Positions 29,485-38,520 are shown, numbered from the stretch's first letter. The stretch is 38,520 nucleotides of DNA from Chromera velia (GCA_018398765.1 JAHBMJ010000274.1:4190-42709), one strand, 5' to 3'. Notes: generated by a model from the letters alone, not told the origin. Program-made: numbers and translations.

Positions 29485-30804
29485 AGATGCATGGTCATGA
29501 TCGGAGCCAATCAGTCCATCGAAAGCGATTTCCTAGTCTGTACAAAAGGAGAGAAGGAAAGGGTCAACCAATACATAATCGACAACGGATGCCTCTTTTT
29601 TCGTGTTCTTTGATTTACAGGTATAAGCACCCAAAAAGCGGAAGTCTTTGCCCCCACACTTCCTTTGCAGACCATTCAGGATGAGTAGGTTGCTTTCACC
29701 GCAAAGATGCACCAATTCACGGCCCATGGGGTTGACTGACTGCTTGCATTCTGAATGCCGGATGAAAGAGGGAGCCGACTCGTCAGAGCTGGTAGATTCG
29801 TCCTGTTCGAACAGTTACTCACGATTTTACTCGAGACCTTCTGGACAGAGCGATGCCGTGTGAGAGTTGAGGTCCCCCAGGACCACTCTCGGCTCTCCCA
29901 GGGGGACAGAGCACAGGGAATCAGACAAGATCTCTTTTGTGTCATCTTTTTTATGATTTGACCAACCCCCCGGCAAATATACCCCAAACACATGCAGTTT
30001 TCTACCCGACAAGTGGATGGCCACCCTGGCGATGCTCGGCCCTACCAGCTCAAACTCTGGTCTGAGTTCCCCCCAACGGTCCGATTTGACCAAAATGCAT
30101 ACGCCTCCAGACCGGATTTCTTTGTCTGCACAAACGGAATAGACTTTTGTCTTTCTCCTTCTCCATTCCCTATGTGACCAATTTACTCCTTTCCAACCCC
30201 CCAGTTCTAGATCGCAGGACAGGTGTTGTATTTCAACCAGAACCACAACATTCGCATCCGTTTCAGTGAGCCATGAACGAATGTCCCCATTTCTTATCTT
30301 CCGCTGCAATCCTCCCATATTGATGTAGGCAAAGCGCAGACGGTCCTGTGGGTGAGACACCGTCAAGTCCTGGTAGCAAGCATTCCCTTGCTTCTTGAAC
30401 TTGCCTCTTCTTACCTTCCAATACTCTTTCACAGCTTTCTGTATGATTATTCTCTCATCCTCTAACCTTTCTTTCATCAAGTCTCTTTCCTTTACCCATT
30501 CGAGACCAGAATCAGGAGAGCGCCTGATTTTAAACCATCTCTCACCACTGTGTAACCTTTTATGCCCTAATACAAGTAGAGGAGGAGAAGAAGAAAAAGA
30601 AGAAGAAGAAGAAGAAGAAGAAGAGGAGGAGGGGGGGGAGGGGGGAGAAGAAGAATCCGAAAAAGAAGAAAAAGAAGAAGAGGACGATTTGGGAGGAGCA
30701 TGCGAGGCAGCAGAGCAAAAGGAAGAAGAATCATCCAGAATATCATGATCTCTCCTTCGTTTCTTTCTCCTCCTTCTCTTGTTGCGTGGGACGAGGAGTA
30801 TCAA
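29485..30804 (-). pseudogene. LINE ORF2, APE-type endonuclease
   Basis: Basic and Ser-rich N-terminal region, then an exonuclease-endonuclease-phosphatase fold. RFAYINMGGLQRK holds the first Asn, VVVLVEIQHL the catalytic Glu, SGGVCILVKSDRW and LHVFGVYLPGGW follow, VVLGDLNSHTA is the GDxN block, then EASVVDYVLVD, and finally GLIGSDH, the terminal Asp-His pair. This enzyme nicks the target to prime reverse transcription. In one frame there are TAA stops at 29827-29829 and 29815-29817 and a TAG at 29533-29535. A frame change near 29490 leads into the RT linker. All key motifs remain readable. Confidence 0.87.
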
Positions 30805-31739
30805 GGCTGGACAAAAGAGGAAGATCGATAAATAGGAGGGAGATCGCCCCGCGGGGAAGAGGACTCAGAGTCAGAAAGGCGTGGCGATCCAGAAAAAGGG
30901 GACGGAAGGCCTTGTCCCCTCGAGCGAGAAAGCTCGTTAGAAGATGGCGAAGGCCATGAAAGCAAAACTTCACTCGAGCTGCGATTCAGTGCAGGATCAG
31001 ATCCTCCGTCGAGTCCCAGCTCACTCTCATCATAAGCAAACAACGAGGAAGAGGAAGAAGACGAAAAATGCGAAGATGCAGAGAGAAAAGGTTCTTTGGC
31101 CATAGCAGATCCAGAAAAAAGAGAAAAAGAGGAGAGAGAAAGAGAGTTCAGAGGATTTTGAACCTGCATGCATGCATTCAACGGGTCGATCAGGCCGGGA
31201 TGGGGGAGAGGTCTAGCTGGATGGCCCCGCTCCTTCCCGGCACAACCTGACAAATCTCATGCGGCCCTATGTCCGTTAATCCCTCCCCCCCTTCCTTCTT
31301 TCCCCCCACTGTCTGCCGCCGAGGAAGAAGAAGAAGAAGAAGAAGAAGAAGAAGAAGGAGAAGAAGAAGAAGAAGACAAAGAAGAAGAAGAAGAAGAAGA
31401 AGAAGAAGAAGGAGAAGAAGAAGAAGAAGAAGAAGAAGAAGAAGAAGAAGAAGAAGAAGAAGAAGAAAAAGAAGAAGAAGGGTCCATCCGGTGGCCTGGC
31501 CTCTCCCCCCCCTCCCCTCCCTGTCCATTGCCCACCTCGTTCCTTCCCTTGCAAGGTCGAGCGGAAGAGGAAGAAAAGAAAAGAGCAGACAAAGAAGAAG
31601 AAGAAGAAGAAGAAGCAGGAGCAGCAGCAGCAGCAGCAGAAAAAGAAGAAGAAGAAGAAGAAGAAGCAGCAGCAGAAGAAGAAGAAGAAGAGGGAGAAGA
31701 AGAAGAAAACGAAGAGGAAGCGGAAGGAGAAGGGAAGGG

Positions 31740-31772
<33 letters not shown>

Positions 31773-32045
31773 AGAAGAAGAAGAAGAAGCAAAGGGGGAA
31801 GAATTTCCAAAAGGATTTTGACATTTGCCCTGTCTTCCTAAAGAACAGTTCCAGCAAGCCCTTTTGAGCTTAGCGTACCTACAGCGGCTGCAGGTACTAT
31901 TTGCAGCACAACTATATTTGCAGCACTGGGGTCCCCTCCTCCTTCGACTTCTTTCTCCTCGAGGCGTCCGGAGGACCCGGGCCGTCACCCCCTCTTTTGT
32001 CTTTTCCTTTTTCATTTTCTTCATTCCCTTTGAAGCTTCTTCCAT
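30801..32045 (-). pseudogene. LINE ORF1 C-terminal part: eight-Cys cluster and poly-Ser tracts
   Basis: After a basic stretch (RTPRGERSRRRRGPQ) comes a cysteine cluster at 31821-31925 with spacing C-C-x3-C-x5-C-x2-C-x8-C-x2-C-x7-C (CCKYSCAANSTCSRCR, then ACWNCSLGRQGKC). Similar Cys-rich, probably zinc-binding clusters occur in ORFs of various transposable elements; I cannot name the family with certainty. About 160 residues dominated by Ser follow, encoded by a TTC-type triplet expansion. A stop at 31257-31259 is followed in the same frame by another Ser-rich segment ending at TGA 30801-30803, where the ORF2 frame is already open. Confidence 0.6.
31321..31800. repeat. GAA/GAG trinucleotide expansion (polypurine on plus strand)
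   Basis: Almost 480 bp of GAA-type triplets interrupted by GCA and unique patches at 31480-31560. Minus-strand frames give poly-Ser, poly-Leu or poly-Phe and plus-strand frames give poly-Glu or poly-Arg. Only the poly-Ser frame is continuous with LINE coding sequence. A shorter tract of the same kind lies at 30575-30690 inside the start of ORF2. Confidence 0.9.
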
Positions 32046-33330
32046 TACCCCCCTTTCCTTTCTCCCCTCGTCTATCCGTTCCTTTCTTCATCTCTTCATT
32101 TCCTTTCCCTCCTGTCTTCCCCGTTGGTTGGTTCTTCCCCCCTCCCCCCACCCCAGTAAGAGAGAGAGGAAGAGGAAGTGAAAGAAAAGGAAAAGAAACA
32201 TCGCATACATCTGTCACCTTCCATTCGATACCTTCTGCACTCATGTGTTCTTCTTTATCCAAAGAGATGACATTGTCAGCTACTCTGAGAGGAGAATGGC
32301 GTGTATCGAGAGTCGATGCATCCGGGAGAGGCGAAGGTGTCCTACCTGTGTGAATGTCATGTGTGATCGCTGGAGAAGATGACGTTCTGTCATACGTTCT
32401 TTGTCCGAAGTCTACCGAGAAGGCCTCTCTTCTATGCATGCATGAGCCGAGCTTACTGTGATCGCATACTTCATTCCCTCCCTGCCCGCCCAGAAAGTCC
32501 TCTTCTATGTCCCTCCCTCCAAGTTGCTGCTTCCCCTTCCCTCCCTTCAACCCCCCACCCTAACTCTTTGGAGTTCCCGTCTCCAACAAATCCGGAGGTC
32601 TTTGGCCCCACCTCTTTCCAGGAGGCCATCCGCGAGTCCCTTTCCATGCCCCCCTGAAGTGTCTCCCTGTCTATCTCCCTCCGCCCTGCCATGATCTGCA
32701 CATAGGGGGAGGAGGGGGAAACTGTGTCTTCTCAGAAAAAGCATGAAGGGGAGCGCGATCAAAAACCATCCCTGCCCCACTGACCAGCGTCGGATAGACC
32801 GTGGTTCCCCCCAGCCTATCTATCCCCCCCTCTCCCAGTCGGTCACTGGGGTCTACGGGCTCGTCGCAGGATGTCGTCAGTCCAATGGTGTGATCATTTC
32901 CATCGGAGGTTTCAACAACACAATGTGACAGAGGGAATACCGTTTTTTGGAAAAAGATTTGAGACCGAAAGGAAAACATCTTTACACAATTTTCAAGGAG
33001 CGCAAACCGGTTCGTAACCGAGACAGGGGAACGTTCCTTCCCTCCCCAAAATACCCCTTCGTAACGCTTTCCTACCCCCCCTTCAGTCCCTGATCTCAAC
33101 CACCCCAACAGCCCAACTTCTTCCACAGCCTGGAGGATACAATTCACAGCTCGCTCTCTGCCCTCAATTTTCTTTCTCTCACTGATTCTGTCTATTTCTT
33201 CCTCAAGAGTCTGAATTGCCACTACTCGTTTCTCTATCTCATACACTAACGCCCTTCTCCTCGTCAGCAAACGACTCAACTTCACACAACCTGCCTCATT
33301 GCCTCTGAGGGATCCGTTATGTGCCGGCAC
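31912..33330 (-). pseudogene. LINE ORF1 middle part
   Basis: A coiled-coil-like segment (LLTRRRALVYEIEKRVVAIQ, then TLEEEIDRISERKK) near the start is followed by a globular stretch (RAVNCILQAVEEVGLLGWLR). After a stop at 32671-32673, a charged Gly/Lys-rich stretch in the same frame runs to 31912. The last part shares DNA with the Cys-cluster frame, so the frame must change near 32000. ORF1 proteins of LINEs usually combine a coiled coil with nucleic-acid-binding domains, which suits this region, but no named domain is visible. Confidence 0.45.
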
Positions 33331-34061
33331 AGAAGGAGTTCGGATCCTTTCCCCCTCCCCCGACTTCTTTTAGGCCCGAGGGCCCGGAGGGCCATCACCT
33401 TCCTCTTCCCTCGGAGAATCGGGCTCCTCAAACATTTCTCCATCGGACTCATCCCCTCCTCCGAGCTTCCCCCGCCTTGCTGGAGGGGCTGATGATGCTG
33501 GTGCGTCATCTCTCTGTCGGATCTGTCCCCTTTTTGCGGGAGATGCAGGTGGTCAGGGGTCTGGTGGGATCGATCAATGTCTGCGAACGAACTGAAGAGG
33601 GGTCCAGACTCCATCGCCGTCTCCTGCCGTTCCTCTCCCCCCCCGACCGGCACCATACCAGCTTGTTCAGAGCCCACACCCCCATTAAGACCGAGCACGG
33701 GTTGGGAATTGGGAAAGAAATGTGGGGCAGGCAGGGGTTGGGGTCTATTCAGCATTCCATCCGAATACCCCTGGTGGTAAGGGTATGGAGACGGGAAGCT
33801 AGACGCGAAGCTGTACATGGGGGCTACCATGGGGGCAGTCATGGGGGTAGGCCGAGCTATGGCCCCTGCGGGGGGACCATGGCTCCTGGGGTAGAAAACC
33901 ATACACGCCCCTTGCAGCCCGGGAGGTGCATCCGCGGTGTGCGGGGCTGGATTCACGGCTGGCCTCGACCCGTCCTCATCCCTCTCCTTCGCGACCACTT
34001 CCTTTGCTTCCTTCACCTCCTCCTCATCGTGAGCATCAGGGGAGGCGAGTACTCCCCTCGC
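33282..34061 (-). pseudogene. LINE ORF1, Pro/Gly/His-rich part
   Basis: Acidic start (DAHDEEEVKEAKEVVAKERD), then a long disordered Pro/Met/Tyr-rich stretch (PMVAPMYSFASSFPSPYPYH) and a His/Gln-rich part. A basic end (RGKRKVMALRALGPKRSRGR) could bind nucleic acid. It is in the same frame as the coiled-coil part upstream, separated from it by a TAG at 34062-34064, and overlaps the next segment in another frame at 33282-33330. Confidence 0.45.
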
Positions 34062-34844
34062 CTACCGAACCCTTAACTGTTTCTTCTGCTGCTCGTTTTT
34101 CGGTATACGGCAAAAGAACAGTCTCCCGTCTTTGGTTTCTATGCAAAACCGCTCACCAAAGAGCTTGTCACACTTCTCCGCATTATCATCCAAGTCAAAC
34201 ACAAGAGTCGTCTTCGGTTGGCCAAGCTTCTTGTTTGGTTTCTTCGGGTTGGGTTTGGGTTTCCACGAAGACTTGCTCTTGATCGTTGATATCATGGCTG
34301 CGGAAAATGCTTTTGCTTCTTCGAGTTGCATATTGGAGATTTGGGGGTATCTAGCACAGTCCCTCAGGAACTTTTTCAGATCCCGGTCGAAAGAGATCGG
34401 GCCCCCGTTCAGGAAGAGTCCTTGGATCTCTCGAGTGCGGAGTCTCTTATCCTCAGCCGCTTTAAAGAGATCTGCGCTAGGGGATTTCTTCTTTAGTTCG
34501 GTGACTTCATCCCTCAGAACCTTTATCTCCCCCTCCAAGCCGCTAAGCCGTTCCCGGTCCTCAGCCTAACCCTGGGTGAGGGCTGCGAGCTGGGTTTTCA
34601 CCGGCTCTAACTGGTTAGTAAACGATCTGTTGAGGTCCTCCGACTGAACCTTCAGTTTCACATTCAGAAGGGCGCTCAGCTGATTTACCGCTGCCGACTC
34701 CAGGGGACTGGAGACCGGCTTTGGAAAAGAAAAGTCAGAGGAGCCTTTTAATTCAATTACCAGCCATCTGCCGGCAAGCGCCAACAAGAGAGAAGCAACA
34801 GCCCTTGTGGGAGGATACAGGAGACGGCTTTTGGCAACGTATCA
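34062..34844 (-). pseudogene. LINE ORF1 N-terminal part with coiled coil
   Basis: One frame carries NQLSALLNVKLKVQSEDLNR, then (past a TAG at 34566-34568) LEGEIKVLRDEVTELKKKSP, together a good heptad-type coiled coil. A globular region follows (REIQGLFLNGGPISFDRDLK, LEEAKAFSAAMISTIKSKSS), then a Lys/Pro-rich segment (WKPKPNPKKPNKKLGQPK) and a short beta-like end (TTLVFDLDDNAEKCDKLFGE). No upstream ATG is found in frame before a stop at 34842-34844, so the true start is lost or lies elsewhere. Trimeric coiled coils are usual for ORF1 proteins of L1-type LINEs. Confidence 0.5.
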
Positions 34845-35044
34845 CCAAACTCTGCAGTCTCTTCACCTTTTCTCCTCGGAAAGGTTTCGTTTTGATTTGC
34901 TCAGAGAATGCAGCTCAAGAAGATAGCAGAAGACAGCAGAAGCCTGAGTTATTCACTCGGTTCTTCAATGTGTAGTCCTAGGTTATAGGTCAATCAATCA
35001 ATCATTTAAGGCTAGACTTAAGGTCAATTCAAAAAGTTAATGCG
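34845..35044. other. Spacer upstream of the LINE ORFs
   Basis: Probable LINE 5' region or flank. It includes TCAATCAATCAATC and other AT-rich sequence. No promoter or gene is recognised. Confidence 0.3.
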
Positions 35045-35416
35045 TCATCTGTAGGGACAGCTATGTGGCCAGTGTGCTTGAAGATGATGCATGTCAAAGC
35101 GATAGGTCCCGTTTTGCACTTGGCGCCCAAAGATAGAGAACCGCTGGCCGCAATGACCACAGCTGGCCCAGACAGATGCACCCGCGCGATTCCAACAACG
35201 GAAAGAGTCCGCCTCAAAGTTTGGGCGGTCCCCCCAATCCAGTGCTCCAGCCTCCAAAGAAAGACCCGCCGCTAAAAGCTGATGTCTGAGGCTTCGAAGG
35301 GCCTCTAACTCCAGAGACCCAGGGGGGTGGAGATTTGCCATCTGCAAGCAAGTAGACATAAAAGAATCATAAGTAAATACGGGCTTCTTTTTACAGCCGC
35401 GGTGCAGCAACCGCAT
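35045..35416 (-). CDS. Short ORF with zinc-finger-like end
   Basis: From an ATG at 35416 the frame runs 123 codons to a TGA. The middle is helical (GSLELEALRSLRHQLLAAGL). The end holds CGHCGQRF followed about 20 residues later by HHLQAHWPHSC, a Cys/His spacing that could bind zinc but does not match the classic C2H2 finger. Composition is balanced, unlike the surrounding repeats. It could be a LINE-linked upstream ORF, the 3' exon of a host gene, or a fragment of another element. Confidence 0.35.
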   Translation of the reverse strand: MRLLHRGCKKKPVFTYDSFMSTCLQMANLHPPGSLELEALRSLRHQLLAAGLSLEAGALDWGDRPNFEADSFRCWNRAGASVWASCGHCGQRFSIFGRQVQNGTYRFDMHHLQAHWPHSCPYR

Positions 35417-35701
35417 CCGCCCCTTCCTCTTTCCGTCCGAGACCACCCAGCCCTAGACCCAGCCGCACCACGAGGGGAGCTCGAGGAGGCAATGTTCTTC
35501 TTGCTCCTCCCCACTTAAAACATGTTTTTAAAGGTCGGCGCCGCAGACGAATTTTTTTTTTTGGGACCCTAATTTTTATCATTTTTTTTCTTGGTAAAAG
35601 GAAGGCAGACTGAGGCCATTACCGGTTACCGGCAGTTGCTGGTAGACTAGACCTATTACTGACCAGAAAAGCAACCCTATTTGCATGCAAATTGGTCCAA
35701 T

Positions 35702-35872
35702 GTCAGACGGTAGGCACACATGCAGAAGATCAAACTCTGATCGAACTCTGATGGCAAGGCATAAGAAAGGCCGAGCATCAGACGATAGTCAGACACGCAG
35801 AAAGAACAAACTTTACACTGCAAGGCATGCAGAAAGGGCAAGCATCAGACGGTAGTCAGGCACGTTGTGAGG
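35702..35872. repeat. Minisatellite fragment (about 2.5 units)
   Basis: GTCAGACGGTAGGCACACAT, ACACGCAGAAAGAACAAACT and AAGGCATGCAGAAAGG match the unit of the array at 25189-26490. The LINE and dispersed repeat B lie between the two, as if they had split a formerly continuous array. Confidence 0.8.
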
Positions 35873-36990
35873 GGCATTCCGCCTAATAAGAAGACTGAGT
35901 AATAAAGGGCTGACAAGCGTCAGGCAGATGTGGACTGGACAGGGGACCCAGGCCACATAGCGTGCATGGGTGTATCACAAGGCCGCGCATCGTGAAGTTG
36001 GGTATGCTTTCATTAAGTGATTTTAGTGAAGTGCATGCTTGATGTGTCTGCTTGACATCATCACTAAGAATGCTTGAGATTGATATTAACTGCTAGACCA
36101 AACCAACCAATGTCTGTCAGACTTTAACCACCTGTATCTGATATTACTAAAACTCCCATAAAACAGCTTACATCTGGTAGTTCAAAGCCTTGTTCTACCC
36201 TCAGTTGAGAGAGAGCGCTCTTGTTAAATAATATTAAAGTCTCTATGCTTGAAAATGGACCTCTATGCTGAAGTCTGACCTTTATATTAATAGTTTTATT
36301 CTACGTTTTCTTGACATAAAATATAAGTTAATTAGATTATTTTTTTTTTAGTTTATCAATGATAAATAAGCTGATAATAAATGTTTATAAATTTAGATTC
36401 AAGTTCTTAAAAGTAATTCTAGCGCTAGCTAGTTAAAGCTAATTGATCAACAGTGATTGCCAGCTGCTACGCGTGAATGTTTTTCAAATCTAAATCTGTT
36501 TAATGATACTGTTAGCTAAAAACGTTTTGAAATTTGACTATTATTCGATTAAGTATGTGTCTGCGCATGAATGCGCGGCAAAAAGTTGAAAAAAAAAAAA
36601 ACTATAATCTATCTAGATAATCTAGACATTTTAAAGTTTTTACTACAAATGTCAGACCAGAATAAAATTCATTCTCTGGAAAATTCTTTTAAAAATAGTT
36701 CAGTGAGAATGAGTTTTGAATTTTAATACTATCAAAACAATGATCGAAAACTAAAATTTAATATTTTTTAAATATTATTTTAAGAGAAAACTTTGAAAAG
36801 GCCAATGTTTAAGCCGTTTTGTTCCATTTGTTATTCAGATTGATTCTGATTGAAGAGTTGTTTCTGTACTTCTTCTACCATCGCCCAAAGAATGATATTC
36901 TGAGACACCAACTTTGTGTAGGACAAATCACGGAAACTCAGAGTGCCTCTGCCTTGAACGTATAAATAATATCCATTGGGTGAGGAAAGA
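35873..36990. other. AT-rich spacer
   Basis: No gene is supported. From about 36200 the sequence is strongly AT-rich with A and T runs (for example 36345-36352 and 36588-36601). It resembles in composition the spacers at 2780-3140 and 24830-25030. Confidence 0.45.
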
Positions 36991-37733
36991 AAATAAAACA
37001 AGTAAGCAAAACAGGAAGGCAACGGAAATGGAGGAAGGAAGAAGGCAAACAAGCGAGAAAAAGAAAAACGAAGGAAGAAAGGAAGCAAGGAAGGAAGGAA
37101 GGAAAATAAGGAGTCTTAGACGAAGAAAGAAGGAAGGCCAATTAATAAACATGGAAGGCAGGATGGAAGGAAAGAAGGAAGAAAGAAATTAAGAAAATAA
37201 GAAAAAAGAAGGAAGAAAGAGAGGAAGGAAGGAAGGAAGGAAGGAAGGAAGGAAAAAAGGAAGAACGGCAGGCAGAGATAAAGGACAGAAGAAAATAAAA
37301 AAAGAAGGAACTTCAAGGAAAGAAGAAAGTAGCAGGGGAAGGAAGAAAGAAGCAAAAGGAGAAACAGGGCAACGAAGGAAGGAAAAAGGAAGGAAGGAAG
37401 GAAGGAAGGAAGAAAGGAAGGAAGAAAGCAAGGAAGGAAGGAAGGAAGGAAAGAAAAAAGGAAAGAAGGAAAGAAACAAATAGAGGAAGGATGGGAAAAA
37501 CGACGGAAGAAAGGAAGGATGAAAGACAAGAAGGAAACAGACATAGAAAGCTTAAAAATTTTTGAATGAAAGAAAGAACGAAAGTAGGAAGGGGGAACAA
37601 TGCAATGAAGGGAGTAAGGAAAGATGGAAAGAAGGGACTCTGACAAAGAAAAAAAAGAAAAAGAGATCGAAGAAGGAAGGAAGAAAGAAAGTCATAAAGA
37701 GAGAAAGAGAGAGAGAGGGAAAGAGAAAGAGAA

Positions 37734-37764
<31 letters not shown>

Positions 37765-37880
37765 AAGAAAGAAAGGAAGGAGGGAAGAAAAAGAGGAAGG
37801 CACGAAAACAACAATTAAGGAAAGAAAGGGAAAAAAACAATAAAGATGGAAGGGAAAGGGAAAGAAAAGAAGCTGTGCGC
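36991..37880. repeat. GGAA-type polypurine region with GA microsatellite
   Basis: About 0.9 kb almost entirely of purines on the plus strand, with many (GGAA)n blocks (notably 37222-37255 and 37385-37455) and a GA run at about 37695-37755 followed by a G-run. Long minus-strand frames rich in Phe, Leu, Ser and Pro arise from the pyrimidine strand and are not genes. Confidence 0.92.
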
Positions 37881-38162
37881 TCCAACTGGAAAATATGGAG
37901 AAAAGCAGAAGGGCATGAGGGAATCAACTTGTATCAATAGAGCTAGAACGGCAATATTCTTTTTAGAGACTCACCAATCACATGCTCACCCATAGTAACT
38001 GCGCAAAGGTAGCACGCTTCTGAATCTTATGTCCTGCACAGATAACAGTTTAGAAAAGACAGAGAACTGAAACGTACAATCGGATTACTGCGTGCATACG
38101 TAATACATGCATTCTGCTTCTGTGATATCAAGAATTTGAGTGAAGATATTGTTGGAAACCCT

Positions 38163-38379
38163 GCGGCGCCGACAGCTCCCCAACAATACTAAACCGGCCG
38201 GTTTGATATTGTTGGGGGGGGGTCAAAAAATCATAATTTTCAAAAGTCTAAATATAAAACATCGCTTTTGATAACGAAACCGAACGATCCCCCACCTCAA
38301 TAAAAATATGAAATTTCGACCCCCCCCCAACAATATGGAACCGGCCGGTTTGATATTGTTGGAGAGCTGTCGGCGCCGC
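38163..38379. mobile_element. Foldback MITE with about 61-bp inverted repeats
   Basis: The left end (38163-38223) and right end (38319-38379) are inverted copies. Both start GCGGCGCCGACAGCT from the outside and end in a nine-base G-run plus TC, with only three or four mismatches; weaker pairing extends about 16 bp further inwards. Each arm is itself a near-palindrome, CCAACAATA...AACCGGCCGGTT...TATTGTTGG, so it can form a cruciform on its own. The 95-bp centre is AT-rich and noncoding. No sure target-site duplication is seen; GC repeats at both outer edges but is part of a palindrome. The transposase source is unknown. Confidence 0.85.
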
Positions 38380-38520
38380 TAATTGCGATAACAATAAGCG
38401 ATACAAGTGTTGTTCAAAAAGAAAAAACAAAAAATAAGCTGAAACCACCCATTTATAACACATTCCGAAGCCATCGCACACCTCCTGAGAAAAAGTTTTT
38501 TTTGAACCCCCCCCCCCCTT
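38380..38520. other. Window end, AT-rich then C-run
   Basis: No gene is seen. The window ends in an A/T-rich stretch and a C-run of about 11 bases, a place where sequence length may be unreliable. Confidence 0.4.

Larger units (their letters stand above)
27471..34844 (-). mobile_element. Decayed LINE (non-LTR retrotransposon) with APE endonuclease and RT
   Basis: On the minus strand, an ORF1-like region is followed by an endonuclease and a reverse transcriptase, the standard plan of APE-type LINEs. LINEs copy by target-primed reverse transcription. The two ORF frames overlap near 30801-30830. Decay is moderate: in ORF2 I see three in-frame stops and two frame changes, while the catalytic blocks stay well preserved. 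In ORF1 there are several further interruptions. No RNase H was seen. The clade is not settled from motifs alone. The ends are not defined: 34844 is only the upstream limit of the open ORF1 frame. Confidence 0.88.

Noticed and set aside
31168-31841. Plus-strand poly-Glu and poly-Arg ORFs
   Set aside because: They arise from the GAA triplet tract. The continuous coding context (Cys cluster, Ser-rich frame) is on the minus strand.
36831-37927. Minus-strand Phe/Leu/Ser/Pro-rich ORFs resembling membrane proteins
   Set aside because: They are readings of a polypyrimidine strand with repeating TTCC and TC units, with no real domain.
38248-38481. Minus-strand ORF of 77 codons
   Set aside because: It runs through the MITE centre and its right inverted repeat, so it is unlikely to be a gene.
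1-38520. tRNA, rRNA or other structured RNA genes
   Set aside because: By eye I found no cloverleaf-like tRNA, conserved rRNA segment or known ncRNA box. A covariance-model scan would be needed to exclude small ones.

Overview
This is a nuclear eukaryotic window, almost wholly made of transposable elements and repeats. Supporting evidence is LTR and LINE retrotransposons, spliceosomal-type intron borders, microsatellites and minisatellites, and no bacterial gene layout. The host is probably a repeat-rich protist or alga. A chromerid-like alveolate is my best guess, but no host gene here can confirm it.

Layout. (1) 1-3213: a low-density flank with hints of a spliced minus-strand host gene (one convincing intron at 2005-2156) and copy A of a dispersed repeat of about 0.5 kb. 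(2) 3214-23217: one giant, decayed Ty1/Copia-like LTR retrotransposon of 19,994 bp on the plus strand. It has two 360-bp LTRs, a GTGAT target-site duplication, a primer-binding site and a polypurine tract. Its parts in order are a Ser/Pro-rich and coiled-coil leader region, a Gag-like segment ending in an RG-rich box, three 2A-like (ribosome-skipping) motifs, about 8 kb of unrecognised coding sequence with a weak protease candidate, an integrase, a Copia-type reverse transcriptase and RNase H, and a CCHC zinc knuckle after the RNase H. Four extra copies of a polypurine-tract-like motif lie in a long 3' noncoding zone. (3) 23218-26953: repeats, namely minisatellite fragments, G-run hairpins, a chromodomain remnant, a GA microsatellite, an array of about 18 units of 70 bp, and copy B of the dispersed repeat. 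(4) about 27.4-34.9 kb, minus strand: a decayed LINE with an ORF1 region (coiled coil, eight-cysteine cluster, very long poly-Ser) and an ORF2 (APE endonuclease plus reverse transcriptase with YADD). (5) 35.0-38.5 kb: a short zinc-finger-like ORF, another minisatellite fragment, AT-rich sequence, about 0.9 kb of GGAA-type polypurine, and a 217-bp foldback MITE whose inverted repeats are themselves near-palindromes.

The best candidate for something undescribed is the giant Copia-like element. It combines a 19-kb interior, repeated 2A-like motifs, an integrase that looks more Gypsy/BEL-like beside a Copia reverse transcriptase, a zinc knuckle moved to the 3' end, and multiple PPT-like motifs. 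My reading, which is inference, is that 2A motifs once divided a long Gag-Pol-type translation product. The element is a fossil with well over ten breaks and is not expected to be active.
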